DNA from: CAZSVI01 sp964610205
GTDB lineage: Bacteria; Bacillota; Clostridia; DSM-8532
Assembly: GCA_964610205.1 (NCBI GenBank)
Contig: CAZSVI010000054.1
Coordinates: 1-23,684, forward strand
Direction: 5' to 3'
DNA length: 23,684 nucleotides
How positions within the stretch are numbered: the stretch's first letter is position 1; each line of letters starts with the position of its first letter. Position numbers and translations under genes: made by a program. Below are positions 7,387-15,405 of the stretch, piece by piece. The notes under the pieces were generated by a model. That model was not told where the DNA came from. It saw only the letters and a list, made by a program, of their open reading frames with translations, and made no database searches.

Positions 7387-8577
7387 TTGGCAAAAATTTT
7401 ATTCGTTAATATACCCGCACATGGACATATTAATCCGACATTGGGATTTGTCAAGGAACTGATAAACCGCGGCAACCAGGTATCTTATATGTCTACCGAA
7501 AAATTCAGGAAAACCATTGAGGCAACCGGCGCCCGGCTTATTCCATATAAATTACGCTTTGATCCGGATTCAATTGTTCTGAATACATTCAAGTTCAAGC
7601 TCTTACGCGGAACTATTGACATGTTCAGGGAAATGTATTCGCTGGCTCTTGAAAACGGCAGTCAATATGATTATATCATCCATGATTCCTTGTTTTTTGC
7701 CGGAGAAAATTTAAGCAAACTTCTTGGTAAACCGACGATTTGTTCTGTCAGTACTTTTGCGTTGAGCGAGAAGGTTATTGAAGCTTTAACCAAATTTGAC
7801 GTTGTGGAAATACCTTTTGCAAAGCGCCTGATTGAGTGTCGGATTAACAGGGATTTAGGGAATGCACTTGATATGCATATTCATGATTATAAAAAACTTT
7901 TTATAAACCGGTATAGTTTCAATATAGTCTATACATCCAATTATTTTCAACCCTATGGCAAAACATTCGGGGAGAATTTCAAGTTCATTGGACCTTCAAT
8001 TACAGACAGGATTGAGAATACGGAATTACCGCTGGATAAGCTTCAAAACAAAAAGGTTGTCTATATATCACTGGGTACGGTCAATAACAAAATGATAACG
8101 TTTTATAAAAATTGTCTTAAGGCATTTTCTAATATGGATATAATGTTTATCATGTCTATCGGAAATCGGACTAAAATATCATCCCTTGGTAAAATTCCGG
8201 ATAATTTTCTTGTAATGAATTATGCTCCTCAGCTTGAAGTCCTGAAGCTTGCAGATGTATTCATCACTCATGGCGGAATGAACAGTGCCAGTGAAGGCCT
8301 GTTTTATGGTGTTCCTCTTATCGTCATCCCCCATTCATCCGATCAACCGATTGTTGCAAAACGAGTGGCCGAATTGAAAGCCGGATTACATATTCCAAAA
8401 GATAAAGCAACTCCGGAAATCTTAAGGGATTCGGTGGTGAATGTTCTTGAAAATGAAAACTATAAAAAAAATGCCTGTATCATTCAAAAATCTTTCAAAG
8501 AAGCAGGCGGGTATGATAAAGCCGTTGATTATATATCAGAATATCTAAAGAACTGGCATGCACAGCATATATTATAA
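7387..8577 (+). CDS. GT1 family glycosyltransferase (macrolide glycosyltransferase/YjiC type)
   Basis: The 396-residue product has the two-Rossmann GT-B plan of UDP-sugar-dependent glycosyltransferases. The N-terminal acceptor domain opens with ILFVNIPAHGHINPTLG, carrying the usual GHxxP motif. The C-terminal donor domain has VVYISLGTVNN, then APQLEVL and THGGMNSASEGLFYG (about 294-308), and ends the motif with GVPLIVIPHSSDQP. The THGG...E...D-Q pattern binds the nucleotide sugar. The start is a TTG at 7387, with GTGAGGAG 5 bases upstream and no nearer alternative. Members glycosylate macrolides, flavonoids or lipids; the acceptor here is not evident. The gene has its own promoter and stands about 120 bases ahead of cotJA, without an obvious terminator between them. 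Confidence 0.9.
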   Translation: MAKILFVNIPAHGHINPTLGFVKELINRGNQVSYMSTEKFRKTIEATGARLIPYKLRFDPDSIVLNTFKFKLLRGTIDMFREMYSLALENGSQYDYIIHDSLFFAGENLSKLLGKPTICSVSTFALSEKVIEALTKFDVVEIPFAKRLIECRINRDLGNALDMHIHDYKKLFINRYSFNIVYTSNYFQPYGKTFGENFKFIGPSITDRIENTELPLDKLQNKKVVYISLGTVNNKMITFYKNCLKAFSNMDIMFIMSIGNRTKISSLGKIPDNFLVMNYAPQLEVLKLADVFITHGGMNSASEGLFYGVPLIVIPHSSDQPIVAKRVAELKAGLHIPKDKATPEILRDSVVNVLENENYKKNACIIQKSFKEAGGYDKAVDYISEYLKNWHAQHIL

Positions 8578-8699
8578 GGAACATTCTTAGTATATTAATA
8601 TCTAAAAATATCTTTCCGTTTTTTTATAATAGGGTAACTTATTTTATGTTAACAACATAGGATGTACTGAGATTTTGTAATAAAAGAAGGGTGCATATT

Positions 8700-8897
8700 A
8701 TGAAGGAAAGAGAAACCTTGATTTTTGCCGGAAACAGCTGTTCAGGTCCAAGTATAGCTATTCCGGTTATGCCTGACAGTCCGCAATTGGCTCAAACCTA
8801 TACTCCATACCAGGTTTACTCCGGAATTTTCCCACCTATGGAAGGATTGAATAAGGGAACTGTTTTCCCGGAGCTATATCGGCCTTATCCAGTTTAA
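8700..8897 (+). CDS. cotJA: Spore coat-associated protein CotJA
   Basis: The 65-residue product matches the CotJA pattern: QTYTPYQVYSGIFPPMEGLNKGT followed by VFPELYRPY. CotJA is the first product of the cotJ operon, made in the mother cell and deposited in the spore coat with CotJC. I chose the ATG at 8700 with AGAAGG 9 bases upstream; a GTG at 8691 overlaps that site. A CATAGGAT sequence at 8656-8663 fits the CATAnnnT form of a sigma-E -10 element, but I see no good -35, so that promoter assignment is weak. cotJB begins 22 bases after the stop. Confidence 0.9.
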   Translation: MKERETLIFAGNSCSGPSIAIPVMPDSPQLAQTYTPYQVYSGIFPPMEGLNKGTVFPELYRPYPV

Positions 8898-8919
8898 CTA
8901 TTGAAAGGAGTGATGATAT

Positions 8920-9171
8920 ATGGATGAACGTCAAAAACTACTGGAACAAATTATGGCCTATGATTTTTGCATGATTGATCTGGGTTTGTTTTTAAATTCA
9001 CATCCGGCCGACGCTAACGCACTGAAAGATTTTCGGACATGTTATGAAGAATCCGAAAAACTACGAAAGCTTTATGAGGAAAAATACGGCCCGCTCTGTC
9101 AACGGCATCTGCCAAGCCCCCGTTGCTGGCAGTGGATTGACGCTCCGTGGCCATGGGAGAGGGAGGCATGA
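8920..9171 (+). CDS. cotJB: Spore coat protein CotJB
   Basis: The 83-residue product has the CotJB form. Helical MDERQKLLEQIMAYDFCMID is followed by LGLFLNSHP and a Lys/Glu-rich helix, and it ends in CWQWIDAPWPWERE, the W-rich signature of the family. The start at 8920 has AAAGGAG 9 bases upstream. It is the middle gene of cotJA-cotJB-cotJC, with only three bases between its stop and the cotJC start codon, so translation is probably coupled. Its exact part in coat assembly is not well understood. Confidence 0.92.
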   Translation: MDERQKLLEQIMAYDFCMIDLGLFLNSHPADANALKDFRTCYEESEKLRKLYEEKYGPLCQRHLPSPRCWQWIDAPWPWEREA

Positions 9172-9174
9172 TAT

Positions 9175-9747
9175 ATGTGGTATTATGACAAAAAACTTGA
9201 GTTTCCTGTCAATATTAAAAAACGTGATCCAAGGATGGCAAAATATATTATTTCACAATATGGCGGGCCGGACGGAGAACTGGCAGCTTCCTTGCGCTAT
9301 TTAAGTCAGCGTTTTCACATGCCCACAAAAGAAACCCAGGCTATGCTTAATGACATAGGTACAGAAGAACTGGCGCATCTTGAAATGGTGGGGGCAATGG
9401 TTCGCCAACTGACAAAAGGTGTTCCGGTGGATGTTATTGAAAAGGCCGGGCTAGGGGAATATTATACAGATCATGACTCGGCGGTTTATCCAGTAAGCGC
9501 GGCAGGAAATCCTTTTACAGCAGCATATATACAATCAAAAGGGGATGTAATTGCAGATCTGGTAGAGGATTTAGCTGCGGAGCAAAAAGCAAGAGCAACC
9601 TATGAAAACCTGCTTAAGCTGGCTGATGATCCTGATGTGAAGGACCCGTTAAGGTTCTTAAGGGAGCGGGAAGTTGTGCATTTTCAACGCTTTGGTGAAG
9701 CACTCCGGACGGTTCAGGAGGTTCTGGGAGCGAAAAAATATTATTAG
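9175..9747 (+). CDS. cotJC: CotJC, manganese-catalase-like spore coat protein
   Basis: The 190-residue product is a ferritin-like four-helix bundle of the manganese catalase family. Aligning by eye with the known enzyme, all five dimanganese ligands are present: E35 (GELAASL), E65 and H68 (GTEELAHLE), E136 (LAAEQKA) and H169 (REVVHFQRF). The spacing of 33 between the last two also agrees. It should therefore be able to bind metal and perhaps disproportionate peroxide in the coat; activity is inferred. It is shorter than secreted Mn catalases because it lacks the C-terminal extension, as is usual for CotJC. GGAGG precedes the ATG by 8 bases. A strong hairpin lies about 110 bases downstream. 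Confidence 0.95.
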   Translation: MWYYDKKLEFPVNIKKRDPRMAKYIISQYGGPDGELAASLRYLSQRFHMPTKETQAMLNDIGTEELAHLEMVGAMVRQLTKGVPVDVIEKAGLGEYYTDHDSAVYPVSAAGNPFTAAYIQSKGDVIADLVEDLAAEQKARATYENLLKLADDPDVKDPLRFLREREVVHFQRFGEALRTVQEVLGAKKYY

Positions 9748-9853
9748 AAAAAAACATGCTGCTTGTTAATAATTTTGTTTTTAAGAAAGTGAAAAACTTA
9801 AATAACGTTATTTTGAGGTGTTTGCTGCTATACTTAATATATGATTCACACAG

Positions 9854-9889
9854 AAAAGAACCAGCCTCTGTTAAATATAAGGCTGGTTC
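9854..9889 (-). terminator. Enolase terminator, possibly bidirectional
   Basis: A perfect 10-bp stem, GAACCAGCCT / AGGCTGGTTC, with a 12-base loop. On the minus strand it is followed by TTTTCTGTGTG and serves enolase. On the plus strand ACGCTTTTATC follows, so it may also stop transcripts from cotJABC. Confidence 0.8.
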
Positions 9890-9908
9890 ACGCTTTTATC
9901 TTGTTACA

Positions 9909-11228
9909 TTATTTGTTTTTCAGGTTAAAAAACGCTTTCAGACCTGGATACTCCGCAACATCTCCCAACTCTTCCTCAATTCTTAACAGTTGATTGTATT
10001 TAGCTACACGATCTGTTCTGGAAGGAGCTCCTGTTTTTATCTGTCCCGAATTTGTCGCAACGGCAATATCCGCTATGGTAGCATCTTCGGTTTCACCGGA
10101 TCTGTGGGAGGTTACAGCGGTATATCCTGCCCTGTTTGCCATTTCAATAGCTTCAAGGGTTTCTGTTAATGTTCCAATCTGATTAACCTTAATCAGAATA
10201 GAATTACAAACTCCCATGTTAATACCTTTTCCCAGTCTTTCGGTATTGGTAACAAACAAGTCGTCACCCATCAATTGAATCTTCTGTCCCAACCTGTCGG
10301 TAAGCAGCTTCCAGGCTTCCCAGTCCTCTTCGGAGACACCGTCTTCCACAGAGATAATAGGATATTTGGATACCATTTCTTCCCAGAATGATACCATTTC
10401 TTCCTTAGTCTTCATTATGTCCGTTTTCCAGAAATAATAGTTCCCTTCCTGTCCCTTGGCTTTTGCTTCTTCATACATTTCGGTAGCGGCGCCGTCAATA
10501 GCCAGACGGAAATCCCTACCCGGCATAAACCCTGCGGACTCGATTGCTTCAACAATTACCTGAAGAGCTTCCTCATCGGATTTGAGGTTTGGCGCAAAAC
10601 CGCCTTCATCTCCGACAGCGGTGCTGTATCCCTTTGATTTTAAAACCTTTTTCAGGTTATGGAAAACCTCAGCACACCATTGAAGCGCTTGACTGAAGCT
10701 ATCCGCTCCCACAGGCATAATCATGAATTCCTGAATGGTTACACTGTTGTCCGCATGCTTGCCTCCGTTAATAATATTCATCATCGGAACGGGAAGAACC
10801 TTTGCGTTAGTTCCGCCGATATACTGATATACAGACAAGCCTAACGCTTCTGCGGCGGCTTTTGCCACAGCCAGCGAAACACCCAGAATGGCATTGGCTC
10901 CAAGTTTGCCCTTATTCTTTGTTCCGTCAAGATCAATCATCGTTTTATCAATGAGAGCCTGGTCAAATACGTTCATACCTTCTATTTCAGGGGCAATAAT
11001 ATCATTAATGTTATCAACGGCTTTTTGCACACCTTTTCCAAGATATCGGTTTTTATCGCCGTCTCTCAGTTCAACTGCCTCAAACGCTCCGGTAGACGCA
11101 CCGGATGGTACTGAGGCACGGCCAATATAACCGCCTTCAACTATAACTTCCACTTCAACGGTTGGATTTCCTCTTGAATCAAGTATCTCTCTTCCATAAA
11201 CACTTTCAATCTCCAAATACTGTTTCAT
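9909..11228 (-). CDS. eno: Enolase (phosphopyruvate hydratase)
   Basis: It interconverts 2-phosphoglycerate and phosphoenolpyruvate in glycolysis. The 439-residue product is full length. Visible features are the N-terminal YGREILDSRGNPTVEVEV, the loop GASTGAFEAVELRDGD, GDEGGFAPNLKSDEEAL with the catalytic Glu, the metal-binding SVEDGVSEEDW and GDDLFVTN. The enolase signature ILIKVNQIGTLTET (catalytic Lys) and SHRSGETEDATIADIAVA follow. GGAGGAG lies 8 bases ahead of the ATG. It is transcribed alone: a terminator separates it from the upstream ireB-type gene, and a strong hairpin follows it. Glycolytic neighbours such as pgk, tpi or gpm are absent here. Confidence 0.98.
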   Translation of the reverse strand: MKQYLEIESVYGREILDSRGNPTVEVEVIVEGGYIGRASVPSGASTGAFEAVELRDGDKNRYLGKGVQKAVDNINDIIAPEIEGMNVFDQALIDKTMIDLDGTKNKGKLGANAILGVSLAVAKAAAEALGLSVYQYIGGTNAKVLPVPMMNIINGGKHADNSVTIQEFMIMPVGADSFSQALQWCAEVFHNLKKVLKSKGYSTAVGDEGGFAPNLKSDEEALQVIVEAIESAGFMPGRDFRLAIDGAATEMYEEAKAKGQEGNYYFWKTDIMKTKEEMVSFWEEMVSKYPIISVEDGVSEEDWEAWKLLTDRLGQKIQLMGDDLFVTNTERLGKGINMGVCNSILIKVNQIGTLTETLEAIEMANRAGYTAVTSHRSGETEDATIADIAVATNSGQIKTGAPSRTDRVAKYNQLLRIEEELGDVAEYPGLKAFFNLKNK

Positions 11229-11263
11229 ATTTTATTCTCCTCCATTCCATTGGTTTTAACCAT

Positions 11264-11272
11264 AATATAGCA
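11264..11272 (-). promoter_or_regulatory. Extended -10 promoter of enolase
   Basis: On the minus strand TG-C-TATATT (11272-11264) is an extended -10 element, 36 bases ahead of the start codon. The -35 region is weak. It lies just after the upstream gene's terminator, where the enolase promoter is expected. Confidence 0.5.
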
Positions 11273-11306
11273 TACCCCAGTTTATATAAAAAGTAAAGGC
11301 GGTTTT

Positions 11307-11339
11307 AAAAAAAACAAAACCCGCAATCTTGCGGGTTTT
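11307..11339 (-). terminator. Terminator of the ireB-type gene
   Basis: A perfect 10-bp stem, AAAACCCGCA / TGCGGGTTTT, with loop AGAT on the minus strand. It is followed by GTTTTTTTT and lies eight bases past the stop codon. Confidence 0.92.
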
Positions 11340-11346
11340 TTACAGA

Positions 11347-11595
11347 TTATTCATCACTCAGATAAGTCTTAACAAGCTCTTCCAGCAGTTCGTCCCGTTC
11401 CAGCTTTCGTATGACACTCCGGGCATTGTTATGATTTGTAATATACGTCGGATCCCCTGAAAGAATATACCCTACAATCTGACTGATTGGGTTGTACCCT
11501 TTCTCTTTCAAGGCATCATACACCGTTAACAGGATTTCCCGCGCTTGGTTCGTATTCTCCTTATCTACTTTGAACATCATCGTTTCGTGGTTCAA
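11347..11595 (-). CDS. IreB family regulatory phosphoprotein (UPF0297, YrzL-like)
   Basis: The small cytosolic product has ILLTVYDALKEKGYNPISQI, VGYILSGDPTYIT and RKLERDELLEELVKTYL, which are diagnostic of the family. In Enterococcus faecalis IreB is a substrate of the PASTA kinase IreK and modulates cephalosporin tolerance. The Thr in the N-terminal ETMMF aligns with a phosphorylated Thr of that protein, as I recall. I prefer the TTG at 11595 because GGAGTGAT stands 4 bases before it. A GTG at 11604 (AGGGA upstream) would add three residues. In many Firmicutes this gene sits with alaS and ruvX; here it stands alone between mtaB and eno, with its own terminator. Confidence 0.93.
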   Translation of the reverse strand: MNHETMMFKVDKENTNQAREILLTVYDALKEKGYNPISQIVGYILSGDPTYITNHNNARSVIRKLERDELLEELVKTYLSDE

Positions 11596-11708
11596 CCCGA
11601 TCACTCCATTCCCTTTAATGATTCATAGAAATATGCTCCTGTTCTAATAGTAATATATTGAGACAAACAATACAATATGCTGTTTTTACAAACATTTCAA
11701 GGCTACCC

Positions 11709-13004
11709 TTATACAATTTGTCCTAAAATAATCTCTTTCTCCCGTTCGGTGAGATAAATATTCCGAATCTCTCCCGACAGCACACTGTCCGATGCTACAC
11801 CTACCGGTATATAGTTACGGGTATGACCTTCCCATAGTTTTCCCTGCCTTTTTTCAAATAAAACCTCCATTGTCCGGCCAAGATATTGATCCCGGTACTT
11901 GTTTTTCGATTCTTCGCAAATCTTAAATAAGACTTTACTTCTCTGTTCTTTTACTGAAGATGGGATTTGATGGGGTATATCCGAGGCACGGGTTCCTTTT
12001 CGGGCCGAATACTGAAAAATATGGGCCTGACTGAAACCAATACTATGAACAAAATCACAGGTTCTTTGGAATTCCTCATTTGTCTCTCCCGGAAAGCCCG
12101 CCATGATATCCGTTGTAACTGCGGCATCTGTGTAAGAATTCCGTATGTTCTCTACTATACTGTAATATTCTTTTGTAGTATATCTACGGTTCATTCTCTG
12201 CAAAGTCTCATCACACCCACTTTGCAGAGAGAGATGAAAATGCGGGCAAAGCTTTTTCATTTTGGTCAGCTTGCTTATAAACTCTTCGGTTATATAAAAA
12301 GGCTCTAAAGACCCCAGTCTGATTCGTTCTATTCCATTTACCCGGGTCAGGCTTTCTATCACATCAATAAGGGTAATCTCTTCCGTTTCCATACCATACG
12401 AGTTCAAATGGATTCCTGTCAGAACTATCTCCTTAAACCCGTTTGATGAAAGTTCTTCAGCCTCCCTCAGAATACTGCCGGGGTTTCTGCTGCGAATACC
12501 TCCTCGGGCATATGGAATTATACAGTAGCTGCAAAATTGATTGCATCCGTCCTGAATCTTTAAAAAGGCACGGGTATGACCACTGTAAGAACCGGCCCAA
12601 AGCTCTTCATAGCTCTCCATTCTCTTTCGTTCCGATAAAACAACCTTCTGAGTATTGCGGTTAACCTCTTCGACCAGTTGGAGGATTTCACTTTTGTGAT
12701 TGTTCCCCACCACAAGATTAACTCCTTCCAACGCTGATACCTCCTCCGGAGCAACTTGAGCATAGCAGCCGACAGCCGCGATGACAGCAGAAGGATTCTT
12801 TTTTATTGCCCGCCGAATCATCTGTCTCGATTTCCTGTCACTCAAGTGCGTAACCGTACAGGTGTTGATCACATATACATCCGCGGCACACTCCGGATCC
12901 ACAACCTGATATCCGCCTTTTTCAAATATTCTTTTCATCCCTTCGGTTTCATAAGTGTTTACTTTACAGCCAAGGGTAATAAACGCTGCTTTTTTTTTAT
13001 TCAT
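11709..13004 (-). CDS. mtaB: tRNA (ms2t6A37) methylthiotransferase MtaB
   Basis: This radical-SAM enzyme adds a methylthio group to t6A37 of tRNAs reading ANN codons. With the ATG at 13004 the product has 431 residues, normal for the family. The N-terminal UPF0004 domain has its cluster cysteines at C13 (ITLGCKVNTYETE), C49 (VINTCTV) and C80 (AVGCYAQ). The radical-SAM motif CNQFCSYC is at 154-161. A C-terminal TRAM domain includes LGRTMEVLFEKRQGK. The opening TLGCKVNTYETEG separates MtaB from MiaB and RimO. TAGGA lies 9 bases before this ATG. An in-frame TTG at 13085 has a stronger site, AAAGGAG at 5 bases, and would add 27 residues of a kind unusual for the family. Confidence 0.93.
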   Translation of the reverse strand: MNKKKAAFITLGCKVNTYETEGMKRIFEKGGYQVVDPECAADVYVINTCTVTHLSDRKSRQMIRRAIKKNPSAVIAAVGCYAQVAPEEVSALEGVNLVVGNNHKSEILQLVEEVNRNTQKVVLSERKRMESYEELWAGSYSGHTRAFLKIQDGCNQFCSYCIIPYARGGIRSRNPGSILREAEELSSNGFKEIVLTGIHLNSYGMETEEITLIDVIESLTRVNGIERIRLGSLEPFYITEEFISKLTKMKKLCPHFHLSLQSGCDETLQRMNRRYTTKEYYSIVENIRNSYTDAAVTTDIMAGFPGETNEEFQRTCDFVHSIGFSQAHIFQYSARKGTRASDIPHQIPSSVKEQRSKVLFKICEESKNKYRDQYLGRTMEVLFEKRQGKLWEGHTRNYIPVGVASDSVLSGEIRNIYLTEREKEIILGQIV

Positions 13005-13191
13005 TATATACATTCCTATATTCAAACCGGGATATATACTATTTATAAAAACCAATATTTCCTTACTTCTCTTACAGCTTGACAAGCCTACTCCTTTATT
13101 TTCTCAGAAATATGCTGTTTCCGCAATCAAATAAATAAACTCATTTTTTATTGTTTCCACTTACGGTTAAGGAAATTTAACAGAATTGTAA

Positions 13192-13219
13192 TTGACTAAT
13201 GTTTCTGCAACGGTATAAT
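13192..13219 (+). promoter_or_regulatory. Sigma-A promoter of the HPr-like gene
   Basis: TTGACT (13192-13197) and a perfect TATAAT (13214-13219) with a 16-base spacer, 60 bases ahead of the start codon. Confidence 0.8.
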
Positions 13220-13279
13220 ATGTACATATAATACCAATTTATAAATTGGAAAATAGTGCAGAAAGGCGGTGTTATATAA

Positions 13280-13510
13280 ATGAAGACATTTAATATCATG
13301 CTGAGATCCATTAATGACGTTAAGGATTTTGTAAACATTGTCAACCGTTATGATTTTGATGTGGATCTTACATCGGGCCGGTATATTGTTGACGCAAAGT
13401 CCATTATGGGTATATTCAGCCTCGACTTAAGCAAACCCATTAAAGTGGAAGCTCATACCGATGGTGTGGATACTTTCATAAAAGAAGTAACTCCCTTTAT
13501 AGTAGATTAG
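13280..13510 (+). CDS. HPr-like protein lacking the active-site histidine
   Basis: The 76-residue product has the length and strand-helix order of HPr, the phosphocarrier of the sugar phosphotransferase system. The segment around the regulatory serine is well kept: AKSIMGIFSLDLSKP, with S41 in the place of HPr Ser46. The catalytic loop GxHARPA is replaced by SINDVKDF, and the protein has no His near residue 15, so it cannot pass phosphate from enzyme I. That pattern recalls Crh of Bacillus, which also lacks His15 and acts through Ser46, but sequence alone does not prove a CcpA role. A strong promoter precedes it and a terminator follows about 80 bases after the stop. GGCGG lies about 11 bases before the ATG. 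Confidence 0.88.
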   Translation: MKTFNIMLRSINDVKDFVNIVNRYDFDVDLTSGRYIVDAKSIMGIFSLDLSKPIKVEAHTDGVDTFIKEVTPFIVD

Positions 13511-13821
13511 TATCTTGCAGCCCTTTTATCATAATACAGTTACATAATGGATTCTCGCAAATATTTATACTTGCAAAAACAGTAGGCGCAGGGAAGAAAC
13601 ATTAGTTTCTTCTTTTTTCGTTACTCCGGTTTTGGTATATTTTGCAACCGAATGACAAAGGCTATATGTAAAATACCCACCACTTTAGAAATAACCGCTT
13701 TATTTCCCTGCCTCTGGAGATAGGGATTTTAGGGAGCGTTTGATAAAAATATTTTTAAACCTGAAGAGCAGGCAGAATAATAAAATACGGTAAAGCTGTG
13801 TTTAGAATAAGAGGTGTCATT
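13511..13821. other. Intergenic region ahead of the ger operon
   Basis: No gene is evident. It contains the HPr-gene terminator (13593-13618). The germination operon promoter should lie in the second half, but I cannot find a sigma-G or sigma-A match I would defend; TGAAGA at 13762 followed by AATACGG is a poor candidate. Confidence 0.4.
13593..13618 (+). terminator. Terminator of the HPr-like gene
   Basis: A perfect 8-bp stem, GAAGAAAC / GTTTCTTC, with loop ATTA and a following TTTTTT. Confidence 0.9.
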
Positions 13822-15405
13822 ATGCCTTTGCCCGAATGGCTATTATGGAAAAAAAAATATCCCCGTATGGATAAAACAAAAAATGCGTTAAAAAACGATG
13901 TATCATTTACTCTGACTGCATCCCTGGAGGAAAATAAAAAGAATATCAAAAAATTGTTTGAACGCTGTGATGACTTATCTTTAAGGGATTTCGTTATCGA
14001 TAGGCATTTTAAGGCTTTTGCTTTTTATTTTGAGAGTCTTTCTTCTTCCGAAGACATTAACCGTTTTGTCCTGGAAGAATTTATGCATTCCGGTGCTGAA
14101 AATACCCGGACATTATCCAGCGCAGACAGTATAATTAAACGGTTTCTTCCGGTTCACGATATAAAAAGCACCCGAAACATCAATGATGTATTGCTGGGTG
14201 TTTATTCGGGAGATTGTATCATCCTGATTAACGGAATTACGGAAGCGCTTGTTGTCAATACCCGTAAATTAAAAGGCCGTCTGGTAACGGATCCCCTGAT
14301 AGAGACCACTGCTATAGGACCCCAGGAAGGCTTTGTTGAGGATCTTCAGTTAAATATCGCGCTGATAAGAAAAAGAGTAAAAACAGCCAATATGAAAATA
14401 GAATCCTTCGAAATCGGGCGCATATCAAAAAGTACCCTTGTCGTTTCCTATATTGAAGGAACAGCGGAAAAGAGCCTTGTGGAAGAAATAAAAAAACGCA
14501 TTCTGAGCATTGATACCGATGGTTTTATCGATACCGGACATCTCAGGAGGTTTATAAATGACAGCAAGTATTCCCCTTTTCCGCACGAAATTATGACCGA
14601 ACGTCCGGATCGCTGCGTTAATTTTCTTCTTGAAGGCCGTATCGTTGTTTTATTGGACGGTTCCCCTTTTATTTTAGTTTATCCCTCCGTTTTTGTTGAT
14701 ATTCTCAAAACCGCGGATGAGGCTTATATGCATTTTCATATGGCACTGTTCCTTCGGTTTATCCGTTTTATCGCACTGATGATATCCACCTTGGGATCAG
14801 CCGTATATATTGCCCTTACTGTGTTTCATCCCGGAATGATTCCCACCCAGCTGTTGATTACCATAGCCGGTTCCAGAGCGGGAATCCCTTTTCCCGCTAT
14901 TATGGAAGCATTATTGATGGAACTGATTTTTGAGATTTTAAGAGAGGCAAGCATCCGCATACCAAAGCCAATAGGCCCTTCAATAAGTATTGTAGGCGGC
15001 CTTGTAATAGGCCAGAGTGTTGTGGATGCCGGTATTGCTTCCCAGGCCATGATTATAGTCATTGCTCTGACTGCCATCACATCCTTTGCCGTTCCCGGAT
15101 ATGTTTACAATTCAACCCTGCGGCTTATACGTTTTCCTATGATGATTGTTGCCTCCGTTTCAGGCATGTACGGTATTATCAGTATTATCCTGTTTATAAT
15201 GATACACATGGTATCCCTCCGTTCAGTGGGGGTTCCCTACCTGTCCCCCCTGGCTCCTCTGAACTTAAGAGATATACAGAATACAATACTGCACAGTCCT
15301 TCCTCTTCACAGATATACCGTCCGTCTTTTCTTGAAACGCCCAACCCTGTTCATACGTCAAAATCCAGTGACCGCAGAATACCAAGGAAAGGAGCTTCAA
15401 AGTGA
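13822..15405 (+). CDS. Spore germination protein, GerA/GerKA family (germinant receptor A subunit)
   Basis: The 527-residue product has the GerAA/SpoVAF architecture. A soluble N-terminal domain covers about 1-290 and includes DVLLGVYSGDCIILING, TDPLIETTAIGPQEGFVEDL and FIDTGHLRRFINDSKYSPFP. A bundle of membrane helices at about 310-470 starts with FLRFIRFIALMISTLGSAVY and includes EALLMELIFEILREASIR and GPSISIVGGLVIGQSVVDA. A polar tail of about 50 residues ends the protein. With B and C subunits it forms an inner spore-membrane receptor for nutrient germinants. I chose the ATG at 13822 with GAGGTG 5 bases upstream; a GTG at 13798 has no site. The stop overlaps the next start (GTGA), so A and C are translationally coupled. 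The cognate B gene is not next to it. Confidence 0.94.
   Translation: MPLPEWLLWKKKYPRMDKTKNALKNDVSFTLTASLEENKKNIKKLFERCDDLSLRDFVIDRHFKAFAFYFESLSSSEDINRFVLEEFMHSGAENTRTLSSADSIIKRFLPVHDIKSTRNINDVLLGVYSGDCIILINGITEALVVNTRKLKGRLVTDPLIETTAIGPQEGFVEDLQLNIALIRKRVKTANMKIESFEIGRISKSTLVVSYIEGTAEKSLVEEIKKRILSIDTDGFIDTGHLRRFINDSKYSPFPHEIMTERPDRCVNFLLEGRIVVLLDGSPFILVYPSVFVDILKTADEAYMHFHMALFLRFIRFIALMISTLGSAVYIALTVFHPGMIPTQLLITIAGSRAGIPFPAIMEALLMELIFEILREASIRIPKPIGPSISIVGGLVIGQSVVDAGIASQAMIIVIALTAITSFAVPGYVYNSTLRLIRFPMMIVASVSGMYGIISIILFIMIHMVSLRSVGVPYLSPLAPLNLRDIQNTILHSPSSSQIYRPSFLETPNPVHTSKSSDRRIPRKGASK

Noticed and set aside
11967..12308. 113-codon plus-strand frame inside mtaB
   Set aside because: Antisense shadow of a gene with conserved cluster and radical-SAM motifs.
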